From assembly GCA_018713305.1 (NCBI GenBank), contig DVFI01000081.1, positions 1 through 43,616 of the forward strand: a DNA stretch of 43,616 nt, given 5' to 3'. Under the pieces are notes generated by a model. It made no database searches. It was not told the DNA's origin and saw nothing but the letters and a program-made list of their open reading frames with translations. A program made the position numbers and the translations under genes. Shown piece after piece: positions 1-8,570 of the stretch. The DNA comes from Candidatus Avichristensenella intestinipullorum. GTDB lineage: Bacteria > Bacillota > Clostridia > Christensenellales > Aristaeellaceae. Within the stretch, counting starts at the first letter, position 1, and every line of letters starts with the position of its first letter.

Positions 1-1188
1 AACTTTGTGCTGATGAAGCGGCTGATTGGCCAGATCAACGCCTTTTTTGCCGAAAACCTGGCCGGCATGCGCATCGTGCAGGCGTTTAACCGCCAGAAGG
101 AAAAGCTGCGCGAGTTTGACGCGGTCAACGACGATTACCACCGCACCACCATCGTGCAGATTACCATGCACAGCTTCCTGCGCCCGGCCATGGAGATTGT
201 CAACGCCCTGGCGATAGCGCTGCTGGTCTGGTACGGCTGCAACCGGATTCTGGCCCTGGAGACCACGGGCGTGGGCGCGGCGCTGGAAATCGGCGTGCTG
301 TATGCGTTTACGGACTACATCAAGCGCTTCTTCGAACCCATCAACGACCTGGCGGAAAAGTACAACACCGTGCAAAGCGCGCTGGTTTCCGCAGAGCGCA
401 TTGATACGCTGCTGTCCGACCCCGCGCAGGAAACCCTGGAGGACGGGACGCATGGCGGCAAGGTTCGCGGCGAAATCGAGTTTGACCATGTCTGGTTTGC
501 ATACGAGGGCGAAGACTGGGTGCTGCGCGACGTGAGCTTCCGCGTGCGGCAGGGCGAAAAGGTGGCGTTTGTCGGCGCGACGGGCGCGGGCAAAAGCACG
601 ATTATCCAGCTCATCTCCCGCCTGTATATTCCGCAGCGGGGCCGGATTCTGGTGGACGGCATTCCGCTGAGCGAATGGCGCCTGTCAGACCTGCGGCGCG
701 GGATTTCCGTGGTGCTCCAGGACGTGTTCCTCTTTGCCGGCACCATCGCCGACAACGTGCGCATCGCCGAACCCATGGAGGACGCGAAGGTCCGGGAGGC
801 GCTGCATATCTCGCTGGCGGACGAATTCGTGGACCGTCTCCCGCACGGCGCGGCCACCGAGTTGGGCGAGCGCGGCGGCACGCTCTCCCAGGGCGAGCGG
901 CAGCTGCTCTCGTTTGCGCGCTCCGTGGCGCACAACCCGGCCATCCTGGTGCTTGACGAGGCGACGGCCAGCATCGATACGCAGACCGAACGGCGCATAC
1001 AGCGCTCCATCCTGCGCATTTCGCAAAACCGTACCGCGATTTTTATCGCCCATCGCCTGAGCACCATCACCCATTGCGACATGATTTACGTCATCGCCTC
1101 GGGCCGGATTATCGAGCAGGGAACGCACCGCGAGCTGCTGGCCATGAACGGAGCGTACGCCGCGCTGGTGCGCGAAAAGAGCGCGTGA
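1..1188 (+). CDS. ABC exporter, permease-ATPase half transporter (5' end cut by window edge)
   Basis: The reading frame is open from the first base, so the N-terminal transmembrane helices lie outside the window. What remains is the end of a type-1 ABC exporter membrane domain (to about nt 400) and a full nucleotide-binding domain. Walker A GATGAGKST is at nt 574-600, the signature LSQGE near nt 882-896, Walker B ILVLDEA near nt 943-963, and the switch histidine in IAHRLST near nt 1045. All key ATPase residues are present, so the enzyme should hydrolyse ATP and move a substrate outward across the cytoplasmic membrane. Family members of this type often work as heterodimers encoded side by side; a partner could lie upstream. 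The substrate cannot be told from sequence. A separate promoter follows the gene, so it probably ends its own operon. Confidence 0.93.
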   Translation, partial: NFVLMKRLIGQINAFFAENLAGMRIVQAFNRQKEKLREFDAVNDDYHRTTIVQITMHSFLRPAMEIVNALAIALLVWYGCNRILALETTGVGAALEIGVLYAFTDYIKRFFEPINDLAEKYNTVQSALVSAERIDTLLSDPAQETLEDGTHGGKVRGEIEFDHVWFAYEGEDWVLRDVSFRVRQGEKVAFVGATGAGKSTIIQLISRLYIPQRGRILVDGIPLSEWRLSDLRRGISVVLQDVFLFAGTIADNVRIAEPMEDAKVREALHISLADEFVDRLPHGAATELGERGGTLSQGERQLLSFARSVAHNPAILVLDEATASIDTQTERRIQRSILRISQNRTAIFIAHRLSTITHCDMIYVIASGRIIEQGTHRELLAMNGAYAALVREKSA

Positions 1189-1223
1189 CATGCCCGGCAA
1201 ACCCCCCTGTTTTTCAAATGCCA

Positions 1224-1252
1224 ATGACATTTGGCGCCGTCTATGGTATACT
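1224..1252 (+). promoter_or_regulatory. Sigma-A-type promoter of the DUF624-like gene, with inverted repeat over the -35
   Basis: The -35 ATGACA (1224-1229) and extended -10 TGgTATACT (hexamer 1247-1252) are 17 nt apart, giving a start near 1259 and a leader of about 25 nt. An inverted repeat GCCAA-TGACAT-TTGGC at 1220-1235 covers the -35 and could be an operator. The motif is read by eye; no transcript data. Confidence 0.65.
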
Positions 1253-1284
1253 ATGTCGTATTCACGGGGGAAGGATGGATTTGC

Positions 1285-2316
1285 ATGCTTGGCAATTTTT
1301 TTAATTCGTTTTATTACGGAAAGGCCGGGAAGGGGGACTATAACCCCGAAAACCTGCCCGCCAATCGCAGACAGCTCTTCTTTGAGATGCTGCGCGTTCG
1401 CTGGAGCGCGCTGGTGCGGCTGAACCTGCTGTACCTGCTGTTTCTGCTGCCGGCCCTGATTTGGACGGGCTGGAGCTATCTGGCGCTGACGAGCGCCGTG
1501 CTGGGCCCCGACGTGGCCGTCGTGGATTCGGCGGAGCCCGGCGCCGTGCAGGAGAGCGCCGCCGCCGGGGAAGCCGTGGCGGCGGACGCCGTCGCGCAGA
1601 GCAACGCGGTGCGCTCGACCATCATCCTGTGGCTGGCCATTCTCTGCCCGTGCATCGCCATTACCGGGCCGTTTACCGCGGGCGTCAGCTATGTAACGCG
1701 AAACTGGGCCCGCGACCAGCACAGCTTCATGCTCAGCGATTTTAAGGACGCCGTCAAGGAAAACTGGAAGCAGGCGCTGGGCGTATCGTGCATTACCGGC
1801 GTTCTGCCGCTGCTGGTGTACATCAGCTATTCGTTCTACGGCGAAATGGCCGCCACGCGCGGGGTCTTTTTCATCATCCCGCAGATGCTTATCGTGATTC
1901 TGGGCCTGATTTGGCTCCTTTCGCTGCAGCTGGTGTACACGCTGATGGTGACCTACCGGCTTTCCTTCCGCCATCTGATTCGCAACGCGATTGTCCTTTC
2001 CGTGGGCAAGCTGCCGCTGTCGCTGGGCATCCGCCTGCTTTCCTGGGTGTTTCCGGCGCTGTGCCTGGGCGTGATGCTCGTGTTCCCGGAGGCGACCGCC
2101 TATGCGTTCCTGGCGCTGATTCTCTATTACTCCCTGTTCGGCTTCGCCTTCAACCGCTTTCTCTACGCCTCCTATGCCAACGCGCTTTGCGAAAAGTACA
2201 TCAACGTCAACATCGAGGGCGCGCCGACCAACATGGGCCTGCGGCAGGTGGACGAGGACAGCTACGAGATTGACCCCACCGTCCCGCAGCCGCGGCCCGA
2301 CGATGACGACGAATGA
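1285..2316 (+). CDS. DUF624/YesL-like polytopic membrane protein
   Basis: This is a 343-residue membrane protein with about six hydrophobic spans, at roughly residues 37-60, 112-135, 165-185, 192-222, 240-268 and 272-290. The segment ITGPFTAGVSYV followed by a DFKDAVKENW motif resembles the DUF624 (YesL) family, which often sits beside carbohydrate genes but has no proven biochemical role. A low-complexity Ala/Glu/Val stretch between the first two spans is probably an external loop. The start at 1285 is chosen for its GGGGGAAGG ribosome site; an upstream TTG in the same frame lies inside the promoter. The acidic C-terminus (PDDDDE) overlaps the start of the methyltransferase gene by 4 bp, so the two are translationally coupled. 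The family assignment is moderate; membrane location is sure. Confidence 0.75.
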   Translation: MLGNFFNSFYYGKAGKGDYNPENLPANRRQLFFEMLRVRWSALVRLNLLYLLFLLPALIWTGWSYLALTSAVLGPDVAVVDSAEPGAVQESAAAGEAVAADAVAQSNAVRSTIILWLAILCPCIAITGPFTAGVSYVTRNWARDQHSFMLSDFKDAVKENWKQALGVSCITGVLPLLVYISYSFYGEMAATRGVFFIIPQMLIVILGLIWLLSLQLVYTLMVTYRLSFRHLIRNAIVLSVGKLPLSLGIRLLSWVFPALCLGVMLVFPEATAYAFLALILYYSLFGFAFNRFLYASYANALCEKYINVNIEGAPTNMGLRQVDEDSYEIDPTVPQPRPDDDDE

Positions 2317-3059
2317 TGTACGAAGCCTTTGCGGCCGTCTACGACGCGCTGATGGACGACGTGGATTATGCGGGGTGGGCGGCGTATTATCTGGCGCTGG
2401 CCGAGCGCTCCGGCGTTCTGCCCCGGCGCGCGGCGGACTGCGCATGCGGAACGGGCAGCCTGACGCTGGCGCTGGCGGCCCGCGGGCTGTCGATGACGGG
2501 CCTGGACATCTCCCTGGATATGCTGCGCATTGCCGGCGAAAAGGCGCGCAGGCATGGCGTTTCCGTCCCGTTTGTGCGCCAGGACATGCGCCATCTGCTG
2601 CTGCACCGCCCGATGGACGCCGTCTTCTGCGCGTGCGACGGCGTCAACTATCTGACGCGGCCCGAGGACGTCCAGGCTTTCTTCGACGCTGCGTTTCGGG
2701 CGCTGCGCCCTGGCGGCGGGCTGTTTTTTGACGTTTCCACGCCGTATAAGCTGGAACATGTCCTGGGCGACCGCTGCCTCGGATGCGACGACGAGGCGAT
2801 ATCCTATCTCTGGCAAAACCATTATGACCCACGCCACGCGCTTTTGCAGATGGATTTGACGTTCTTTGTGCGGACGCAGGACGGGCGCTACGACCGGTTT
2901 GCCGAAACGCATGTGCAGCGCGCGCACACGCAGGAGGCGCTTGCCGCGCAGCTCCTGCGCGCGGGCTTCCTGAACCCCGTCTTCTACGGCGACCGGACGT
3001 TTCAGGCGCCCGTCGCGCGGGAAGAGCGGATGCATGTGGCGGCGGTGCGCCCGGAGTAA
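2313..3059 (+). CDS. Class I SAM-dependent methyltransferase
   Basis: A 248-residue cytosolic enzyme of the Rossmann-fold methyltransferase superfamily. The SAM-binding motif I appears as ADCACGTGSLTLALA at about residues 44-58, followed by the acidic residue of motif II in GLDISLDML and by the LRPGGGLFFDVSTP post-motif typical of the family. The start YEAFAAVYDALMDDVDY is the usual opening of this clostridial subgroup. Its ATG overlaps the stop of the membrane-protein gene (ATGA), so both come from one mRNA. The substrate is not predictable; related genes are annotated only as methyltransferases. It is full length, with no key residue missing. The next gene, hslO, begins 19 bp after its stop with its own strong ribosome site. 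Confidence 0.88.
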   Translation: MMYEAFAAVYDALMDDVDYAGWAAYYLALAERSGVLPRRAADCACGTGSLTLALAARGLSMTGLDISLDMLRIAGEKARRHGVSVPFVRQDMRHLLLHRPMDAVFCACDGVNYLTRPEDVQAFFDAAFRALRPGGGLFFDVSTPYKLEHVLGDRCLGCDDEAISYLWQNHYDPRHALLQMDLTFFVRTQDGRYDRFAETHVQRAHTQEALAAQLLRAGFLNPVFYGDRTFQAPVAREERMHVAAVRPE

Positions 3060-3078
3060 GCGGGCAAAGGAGGAAACC

Positions 3079-3960
3079 ATGAGCAAACACCAGGCCATCG
3101 GACGGCTCCTGCGCGGCGTTCTCGCCGGCGGACAGGCGCGCGTGCTGATGTGCGATACCACGGCCATGGCGCAGGCGGCGATGGAAGACCATCACGCCTC
3201 GCGCGTGTGCACGGCGGCGCTGGGACGCGGCATCAGCGCGGCGGCGCTCCTGACTGCGGCGGCGGAAGAAGAGACCAACAGCCTGACGCTGACGTTGAGC
3301 GGCGGAGGCCCGGCCGGAAAGCTGGTGGTGGCTGCGCACGGCCGGCGGCTGAAGGCCTATGTGGACAATCCGCAGGCAACGCTGCCGACCAGGGACGACG
3401 GCAAGCTGGACGTCGGCGGCGCGCTGGGCCGCAGCGGAACCGTGACGGTGGTGCGCGATTTGGGGCTGCGGGAGCCCTATGTCGGCCAGTGCCCGCTGCA
3501 AAGCGGCGAGGTGGGGGAAGACGTGGCGTATTATTGCGCGCTTTCCGAGCAGCAGCCTACCCTGTGCAGCTTGGGCGTGCTGGTCGCGGATCGGGTCGTG
3601 GCCTCCGGCGGCCTGCTGGTACAGCCCCTGCCCGGCTGCGACGAGGCCGTTCTGTCCGCGCTGGAGCTGCGCGCGCCCATCTACGCGGACATCAGCCATC
3701 ACTTGCAGGCCGAGCGCATCGACGCGCTGTTCCCGCAGTTTTTCCGGGGGCTGGACCCGCAGGTGCTGGACGACGAATCGCTTGTCTATGCCTGCGATTG
3801 CTCGCGCGAGCGCATGGAGCGGGTTCTGCTGTCCATGGGACGCGCGGAGCTGGAGGATATCCTTCGCACCCAGGGAAGTGCGGAGGTCACATGCAGCTTC
3901 TGCCGCACGGCGCACCGCTTCGGCCGGGAAGAATTGGAAGCGCTGCTGCTTCAGGCCTGA
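3079..3960 (+). CDS. hslO: Hsp33 redox-regulated holdase chaperone
   Basis: A 293-residue protein that matches Hsp33 throughout. In this family, oxidative unfolding releases zinc and switches on ATP-independent binding of aggregating proteins in the cytosol. The redox switch is present as C239-x-C241 and C272-x2-C275 (CDC and CSFC), the zinc-binding arrangement of known Hsp33 proteins. The N-terminal dimer and holdase domain starts at IGRLLRGVLAGG. The start at 3079 is chosen because GGAGG lies 5-9 nt upstream; an in-frame ATG at 3034 would add 15 residues and lies inside the methyltransferase gene. The stop codon sits within a 12-bp palindrome, TTCAGGCCTGAA. The redox role suits the peroxidase genes elsewhere in the window, but no shared regulation is visible. 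Confidence 0.96.
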   Translation: MSKHQAIGRLLRGVLAGGQARVLMCDTTAMAQAAMEDHHASRVCTAALGRGISAAALLTAAAEEETNSLTLTLSGGGPAGKLVVAAHGRRLKAYVDNPQATLPTRDDGKLDVGGALGRSGTVTVVRDLGLREPYVGQCPLQSGEVGEDVAYYCALSEQQPTLCSLGVLVADRVVASGGLLVQPLPGCDEAVLSALELRAPIYADISHHLQAERIDALFPQFFRGLDPQVLDDESLVYACDCSRERMERVLLSMGRAELEDILRTQGSAEVTCSFCRTAHRFGREELEALLLQA

Positions 3961-3997
3961 ATGAGCGGTCCCGGCGCGCGATACACTAGAGAGAATC

Positions 3998-4015
3998 CCT
4001 TTGCGCGCGCAAAGG
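3998..4015. promoter_or_regulatory. 18-bp perfect palindrome in the leader of the TPR gene
   Basis: CCTTTGCGCGCGCAAAGG reads the same on both strands and lies 6 bp before the ribosome site of the TPR gene. A possible -10, TACACT, is at 3982-3987, but no credible -35 accompanies it. The element may be an operator, or a hairpin controlling access to the ribosome site. No T-run follows, so it is not an intrinsic terminator. Confidence 0.4.
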
Positions 4016-4035
4016 AATCTAAGAAGGAGCGATGC

Positions 4036-5679
4036 ATGGCAAACGAGACCATGGGCCGGGTGCTGCCGTTTGCGCGCAGCGCCGCCTATTTGCAGCGTCT
4101 GGCGGATAAACAGCGGGCGCAGGGCCATTTGCTCCAGGCCCTGGAGCTGCTGCGCATGTCCCGGCAGAAGGAACCTGAAATGCTGGAGACGACCATGGAA
4201 ATGGCCGAGACCTACGCGCTGATGCGCTGTCCCGCGCTTTCCAACCGTCTTTTGTTTTCACTTCTTGAAAATGATGAGAACGACGCGGCATGCCTGTACG
4301 GAATCGGCTGCAATTTCGCGGCGCTGGGTCTGAACGCCTGCGCCGTAGACTGTCTGGCGCTGTATCTGCATCAGTGCCGGGACGGGGAATATGCGGCGGA
4401 AGCGTCGGAGCTGCTGGAATCGCTGACCGCAGAGACGGAGGAGAGCGCAGTCGGCCCAGAAGCGCGCCTGTCCCTGCGCATGGAACGCGCCGTCGGCGCC
4501 TTGGAGCGGGGAAGGCCGCGCCTGGCCGCCCGCCTGCTGCGGCGCGCGCTGGCGCTGGACCGGCGGAACGCGGGCGCGCATGCGCTGATGTCCTTTGCGC
4601 TGCTGGGCGACGGCCGGCCGCGGGAAGCGCTGGAAGCGGCGCGCTGCGCCGTGCGCTGCTGCCGCCAGGACGTGCGCGCGCAGTGCGCCATGGCGGCGTC
4701 TCTTGCCGCCCTGGGGTCGATGGACCCCGCGCGGGCTTTCCTGCGCCGCGCAGGCGAATGCATGGAAGACGACGCGGATTTTTCCCTCGTCTGCCAGACG
4801 GCGCGCAAAATGGGAGAGCACGAAACGGTCATCCGTCTGCTGACGCCGCTGGAAAACGAAGCGCCGCTGTCCGACGCCATTTTGCATTGGATGGCGTCCG
4901 CGCACTATAACGCCGGCCATGCCGGGGAGGCCGTTCGGCGTTGGCGAACGCTCCGGCGCATCGACCCGATGGATACTGTGGCGGAATACCGCCTGCGCAT
5001 GGCGGAGGAGGGCGCGCTGGCGGTTCCCGTGTCCTATGAACGCCAGGTGCCGCTGGAGGAAACGCTGTCGCGCCTGTCCCGGCTGCGCCTGTGGGTGCAG
5101 GAGGGGCCGGAGTCCCTGCGGGCGCGCTGGCAGGAGAACACGGCGCTGGAACCGCTGCTGCGCTGGGGGCTTTCCTGCCCGGAAGAGGGCGTGCCCGGCG
5201 CGATGATGGGCGTTCTGGCCTCCTTGGGCGACGCGCGCGCACGACAGGCGCTGCGCGACGTGCTGTGCGACCCGTTCTGCCTGCCCGAGGAAAAGCACAA
5301 CGCCGTGGCGGCGCTGCATCTGTGCGGCGAAACGGGGCCGTTTTATGCGGAAATATCGGGAAGGCTCGCCCGCATCCACGTTGCGCGCGCGAACGAGGCG
5401 GCGGATACGGCGCGCTACCAGGCGCTTGTGCGCGCCGTGCGGGCGCGCGTGGGCGAAAAGGCGGAGGAAGCGCCGCTGCAGGCGGTCTGTCGCGCCGCGG
5501 CTGCGCTGCCGGGCCCCATGGACGCGCTGTTCCGCGCCCGCGCGGCGGAAACGGCGCTGCGCGCGCTCTGGGGGCAACCCTGCCAACTGCGCCTGGCGCG
5601 CGGGCAGTGGCGAAAAATCCGGCGCTGTGCGCGCCGCATACTGAGGGAGGCTGGCTATGATGCGCTGCATCAACTTTGA
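4036..5679 (+). CDS. TPR-repeat protein, function unknown
   Basis: A 547-residue, Ala/Arg/Leu-rich all-helical protein. Tetratricopeptide-like helix pairs are visible at about residues 13-120 (YLQRLADKQRAQGHLLQALELL), 150-260 and 275-325. A less regular helical part follows to residue 547. There is no signal peptide and no membrane span, so it should be cytosolic. TPR proteins act as docking scaffolds; no enzyme motif is present. The start MANETMGRV at 4036 is preferred for its AAGGAG site at 4024-4029. An in-frame ATG directly behind the hslO stop (3961) has no ribosome site and would cross an 18-bp palindrome. Its 3' end overlaps the next gene by 23 bp, which suggests the two helical-repeat proteins are made together. 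Confidence 0.82.
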   Translation: MANETMGRVLPFARSAAYLQRLADKQRAQGHLLQALELLRMSRQKEPEMLETTMEMAETYALMRCPALSNRLLFSLLENDENDAACLYGIGCNFAALGLNACAVDCLALYLHQCRDGEYAAEASELLESLTAETEESAVGPEARLSLRMERAVGALERGRPRLAARLLRRALALDRRNAGAHALMSFALLGDGRPREALEAARCAVRCCRQDVRAQCAMAASLAALGSMDPARAFLRRAGECMEDDADFSLVCQTARKMGEHETVIRLLTPLENEAPLSDAILHWMASAHYNAGHAGEAVRRWRTLRRIDPMDTVAEYRLRMAEEGALAVPVSYERQVPLEETLSRLSRLRLWVQEGPESLRARWQENTALEPLLRWGLSCPEEGVPGAMMGVLASLGDARARQALRDVLCDPFCLPEEKHNAVAALHLCGETGPFYAEISGRLARIHVARANEAADTARYQALVRAVRARVGEKAEEAPLQAVCRAAAALPGPMDALFRARAAETALRALWGQPCQLRLARGQWRKIRRCARRILREAGYDALHQL

Positions 5680-6490
5680 CGGACAATTCGAGCGTTATGC
5701 CACGGAGTGGATGCGCCAGAACGCGGCGCAGTTTCACAACAACGTGGACGCCATGGAGGCGAAAATGCCGGACGTGTACCTCCAATGGCTCAACGAGCCG
5801 GCCGACTGGCTGGACGGCGCCACGCCGGGCGCGTATTTTCTGCGCTTTGACGATGCGGCAGCGCTGACGGAAATGATGTGCGAATACCATCGCCGCGGCG
5901 TTCCGGTGCCCAACCAGCTGCTGGAGCGGCTGACGTCGCTGGGCGCGGAGGCGGAAGAAGCGCTGCTGGCGCTGCTGGCGCGGGAGGACGCGCCGCAGGA
6001 ATCGGTGCTGACCGCGGTATCGCTCCTGGGCGAGATGGAGTCCAGCGCGCCCATGGCGCGCTATGTGGACTGGATTGTCCGTCGCGCGGAGCACGACGAC
6101 CGCGCGGAGATGGCCGCCGAAGCGCTGACGGCTATGGGCGCGGCGGTGGTGGCGCCCGTGCTGGCGCATGTGGAAGAGGCAACCCCGTCGGGCAAGGAAA
6201 CCTTTCTGGACATCCTCTGCAATTTTCCGGGGGACGAGAGAATCCTGGCCCTGGGCCTGGCGCTGCTGCGGGAGCGCCCGGAAAAAACGGCGCTGTTCGC
6301 TTCCCTGCTGGGAAAGCTCGGCGACCCGCGCGCCATCCCCGCGCTGCAGCAGGCGCTGGACGCTCCCGGCATCCATTACCTGGATTATCTGGAGCTGCGC
6401 AACGCCGTCGAGGCGCTGGGCGGCGACGTGCGCTGTGAGCGCGATTTTTCCGGAGACCCCTACTACGAATCCCTGCGCAGGATGGAATAG
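5657..6490 (+). CDS. HEAT-like repeat protein, function unknown
   Basis: A 277-residue soluble acidic protein. The first 70 residues include WLNEPADWLDGATPGAYF, a segment I do not recognise. From about residue 75 to 255 the chain is a series of HEAT/PBS-lyase-type helix pairs; the clearest is GKLGDPRAIPALQQAL near residue 215. There are no catalytic motifs, signal peptide or membrane span. Such superhelices usually bind other proteins. It begins inside the 3' end of the TPR gene, with GGGAGG upstream of the ATG at 5657, so the two are translationally coupled. An ATG one codon later is equally possible. Its short terminal tail (YESLRRME) ends 16 bp before a strong -10 element that probably drives the next gene. 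Confidence 0.8.
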   Translation: MMRCINFDGQFERYATEWMRQNAAQFHNNVDAMEAKMPDVYLQWLNEPADWLDGATPGAYFLRFDDAAALTEMMCEYHRRGVPVPNQLLERLTSLGAEAEEALLALLAREDAPQESVLTAVSLLGEMESSAPMARYVDWIVRRAEHDDRAEMAAEALTAMGAAVVAPVLAHVEEATPSGKETFLDILCNFPGDERILALGLALLRERPEKTALFASLLGKLGDPRAIPALQQALDAPGIHYLDYLELRNAVEALGGDVRCERDFSGDPYYESLRRME

Positions 6491-6506
6491 GCCCCGTCAG
6501 GCGTTG

Positions 6507-6512
6507 TATAAT
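6507..6512 (+). promoter_or_regulatory. Likely -10 element of the zinc-ribbon/TPR gene
   Basis: A perfect TATAAT lies 57 bp before the GTG start at 6569. The -35 positions at 16-18 nt spacing are poor matches, so strength or an activator requirement is uncertain. Confidence 0.4.
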
Positions 6513-6568
6513 ATCCGGGCGTTTGTCTGCATTTGCGGGCGCCCGAGGCGGACGGAGGAGGAAAGCGC

Positions 6569-8539
6569 GTGAGATGCAGAAGCTGCGGCGCGGAGCTGGA
6601 CGGCCATGAAACAATCTGTCCCGGTTGCGGCAGGAAACTGGCGCCGCCGGCGCAGGTGTCCTCGCAGGCTGCCCGCCGCTATCAGGAGCGCATCCGGGAC
6701 GGAGAGCGGATGGTGAGAGAAGGGCGCGGGCCGCAGGAGCGTCGGCAGCAGACCGGGGCCGCCAGCCGCCGCACGGGCGACGCTTCGGCTTCCGACAACC
6801 ATCCGACGGCCGACCATGCGGGCGACGCTCCGGCTTCCGGCGACCATCCGCCGGCCCGCCGCCGCCGCGCGTCTTCTTCGCGCAGGCCGCTTGCGGACAC
6901 GCCCTCGAGGGATCCGGCCCAATCCGCTTCCATGCCTCCTTCGCGCCAGGAGAAGGCCTCCGCGCAGGCCGGACGTCCCCCGGTGCGCATGGTGCGCCGT
7001 TACCGTTACGAGGCCATTGAGCCAGAGACGGAAGGGTATGAGAACTTTAACTGGGTACGCCTGTGCGTGGTATCGTTCCTGTGTGTGCTGGTGCTGACCG
7101 TCGGCGCGTATTTGTTTTTGTCCTACACCTCAATGGGTCAGCTCTGGCTGGCGACCATGGGCCGGGAGGCGAGCGCGGAAGCCTACCATACGCTGGGACG
7201 GCAGCATATGTCCAACGGCTCCATCGCCCGCGCGGTGGATGCTTTGGAAATCGCCCAATCCAAGGACCCGAACAACCTGGAAATCCTGGTGGACCTGGGG
7301 CGCGCCTACATGGGCAACGGGCAGGCTGCGGCGGCGGAGCTGGCGTATACGCGCGCCATTCAATACTGGCCGGCCTATCCGGACCCGTACCGGCTTCTGG
7401 TGGACATCATGGTGGAGCAGGGGCGAAACTATGAGGCCGTGCAGTGCATCCTGCTGGCCATAGAGGAGACGGGCGACAACGACGGGTATTTCAACGGCAT
7501 CTACCAGCAGATGCTGCCCGGCAGGCCCAACGTCGATATCCTGGCCGGGCGCTATGACCAGGAAATCAGCCTGACGTTGTCCTGCGAGGAGGGCGGAACG
7601 ATTTACTATACCATCCTGGGGGAGGACCCGCTGGCTTCCGGCGTGCGCTACGAAGAACCCATCTATCTGGAAGAGGGCGTCTGGCGGCTGCGCGCGGTGA
7701 CGGAGAAAAACGGCGTGTACAGCCAGGAGCTGGTGCAGAGCTATACCGTGAGCAAGCCGGTTCCGGATATGCCCAAGGCGTCCCTGCAATCCGGCACCTA
7801 CGACTCGGTGCGCACGGTCTCCCTGCGCGCGGGCAGCGATACGGTCATCTATTATACCATTGACGGAACGCAGCCCACGACGGAATCCAAGCAATACAAC
7901 CCCGACGAACCCATCCAGCTGCGCATCGGAAAGACCGTCATCCGCGCCATTGCCGTCAACATCGAGGGCAAAAAATCCAACGAGCTCAACATTGAATACG
8001 AATGCGGCGGACGGACGGCCTATTCCATGAACGCCAAGGATACCGTGGGGGATTTGGCGCTGTTTGAAACCACGCAGTCCGAGTTTGTGGCGCTGTATGG
8101 CCAGCCGCAGAGCGAACAGAGCGACGGAAGGGACGCCCTGGGAACGTATACGAAGCTGACGTATGCCTTCGGCTACGCGACCTTCCTGGACCGCGGCACG
8201 GGCGGAGAGCCCGTCCTGGCGGAGCTTTCCACGCGCTCGCCGGACATGGCCGGCCCGCGCTCCACGGCGGTGGGCATGCGCGCCGAAGAGGTGCTCTCCG
8301 CGTTCCGCGACGTCGGCGGCGAGGCGAACATCGACGGCGACCGCGTGCTGTATACCATTCGCACCATGGATACCAATGCCATCGGCTTGCTGACGTATCT
8401 GCAGGACGACCCGGACTATGATTATCAGATTGGCTACTGGGTCAAGGTGCAAAACACGCAGCAGTTTATCGAGCTGAGCTATTATGTCAAGGACGGCCTC
8501 GTTGTCCGGATGGACTGGCTGCGGTATGAAAGCGCCTGA
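6569..8539 (+). CDS. Membrane-anchored zinc-ribbon / TPR / chitobiase-C-like repeat protein
   Basis: A 656-residue protein of unusual build. Residues 1-22 form a zinc ribbon with four cysteines (C3, C6, C17, C20). A Ser/Pro/Arg-rich linker to about 150 contains a 15-residue tandem duplication. One membrane helix spans about 153-175 (VRLCVVSFLCVLVLTVGAYL). Two or three TPRs follow (190-298), then two beta-sandwich units like the chitobiase/beta-hexosaminidase C-terminal domain (about 312-380 and 388-468), each with a YYTI-x-G core. The last 185 residues contain GQPQSEQ and GMRAEEVLSAF segments and may be an SmpA-like fold; that last point is a guess. Positive residues before the helix put the zinc ribbon inside and the rest outside. 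The GTG start is chosen for GGAGGAGG at 6555-6562. The function is unknown; adhesion or wall-glycan sensing is possible. Confidence 0.85.
   Translation: MRCRSCGAELDGHETICPGCGRKLAPPAQVSSQAARRYQERIRDGERMVREGRGPQERRQQTGAASRRTGDASASDNHPTADHAGDAPASGDHPPARRRRASSSRRPLADTPSRDPAQSASMPPSRQEKASAQAGRPPVRMVRRYRYEAIEPETEGYENFNWVRLCVVSFLCVLVLTVGAYLFLSYTSMGQLWLATMGREASAEAYHTLGRQHMSNGSIARAVDALEIAQSKDPNNLEILVDLGRAYMGNGQAAAAELAYTRAIQYWPAYPDPYRLLVDIMVEQGRNYEAVQCILLAIEETGDNDGYFNGIYQQMLPGRPNVDILAGRYDQEISLTLSCEEGGTIYYTILGEDPLASGVRYEEPIYLEEGVWRLRAVTEKNGVYSQELVQSYTVSKPVPDMPKASLQSGTYDSVRTVSLRAGSDTVIYYTIDGTQPTTESKQYNPDEPIQLRIGKTVIRAIAVNIEGKKSNELNIEYECGGRTAYSMNAKDTVGDLALFETTQSEFVALYGQPQSEQSDGRDALGTYTKLTYAFGYATFLDRGTGGEPVLAELSTRSPDMAGPRSTAVGMRAEEVLSAFRDVGGEANIDGDRVLYTIRTMDTNAIGLLTYLQDDPDYDYQIGYWVKVQNTQQFIELSYYVKDGLVVRMDWLRYESA
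6775..6860 (+). repeat. In-frame 45-nt tandem duplication in the linker coding region
   Basis: Unit 1 (6775-6819) and unit 2 (from 6820) both start GGGCGACGCT and encode GDASASDNHPTADHA and GDAPASGDHPPARRR. The period of 45 nt keeps the frame. The copies have diverged by several substitutions, so the duplication is not recent. It lengthens the disordered cytoplasmic linker. Confidence 0.7.
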
Positions 8540-8570
8540 GAGCGCATAGCTTTTTCCCGGAGGGGAAGAT

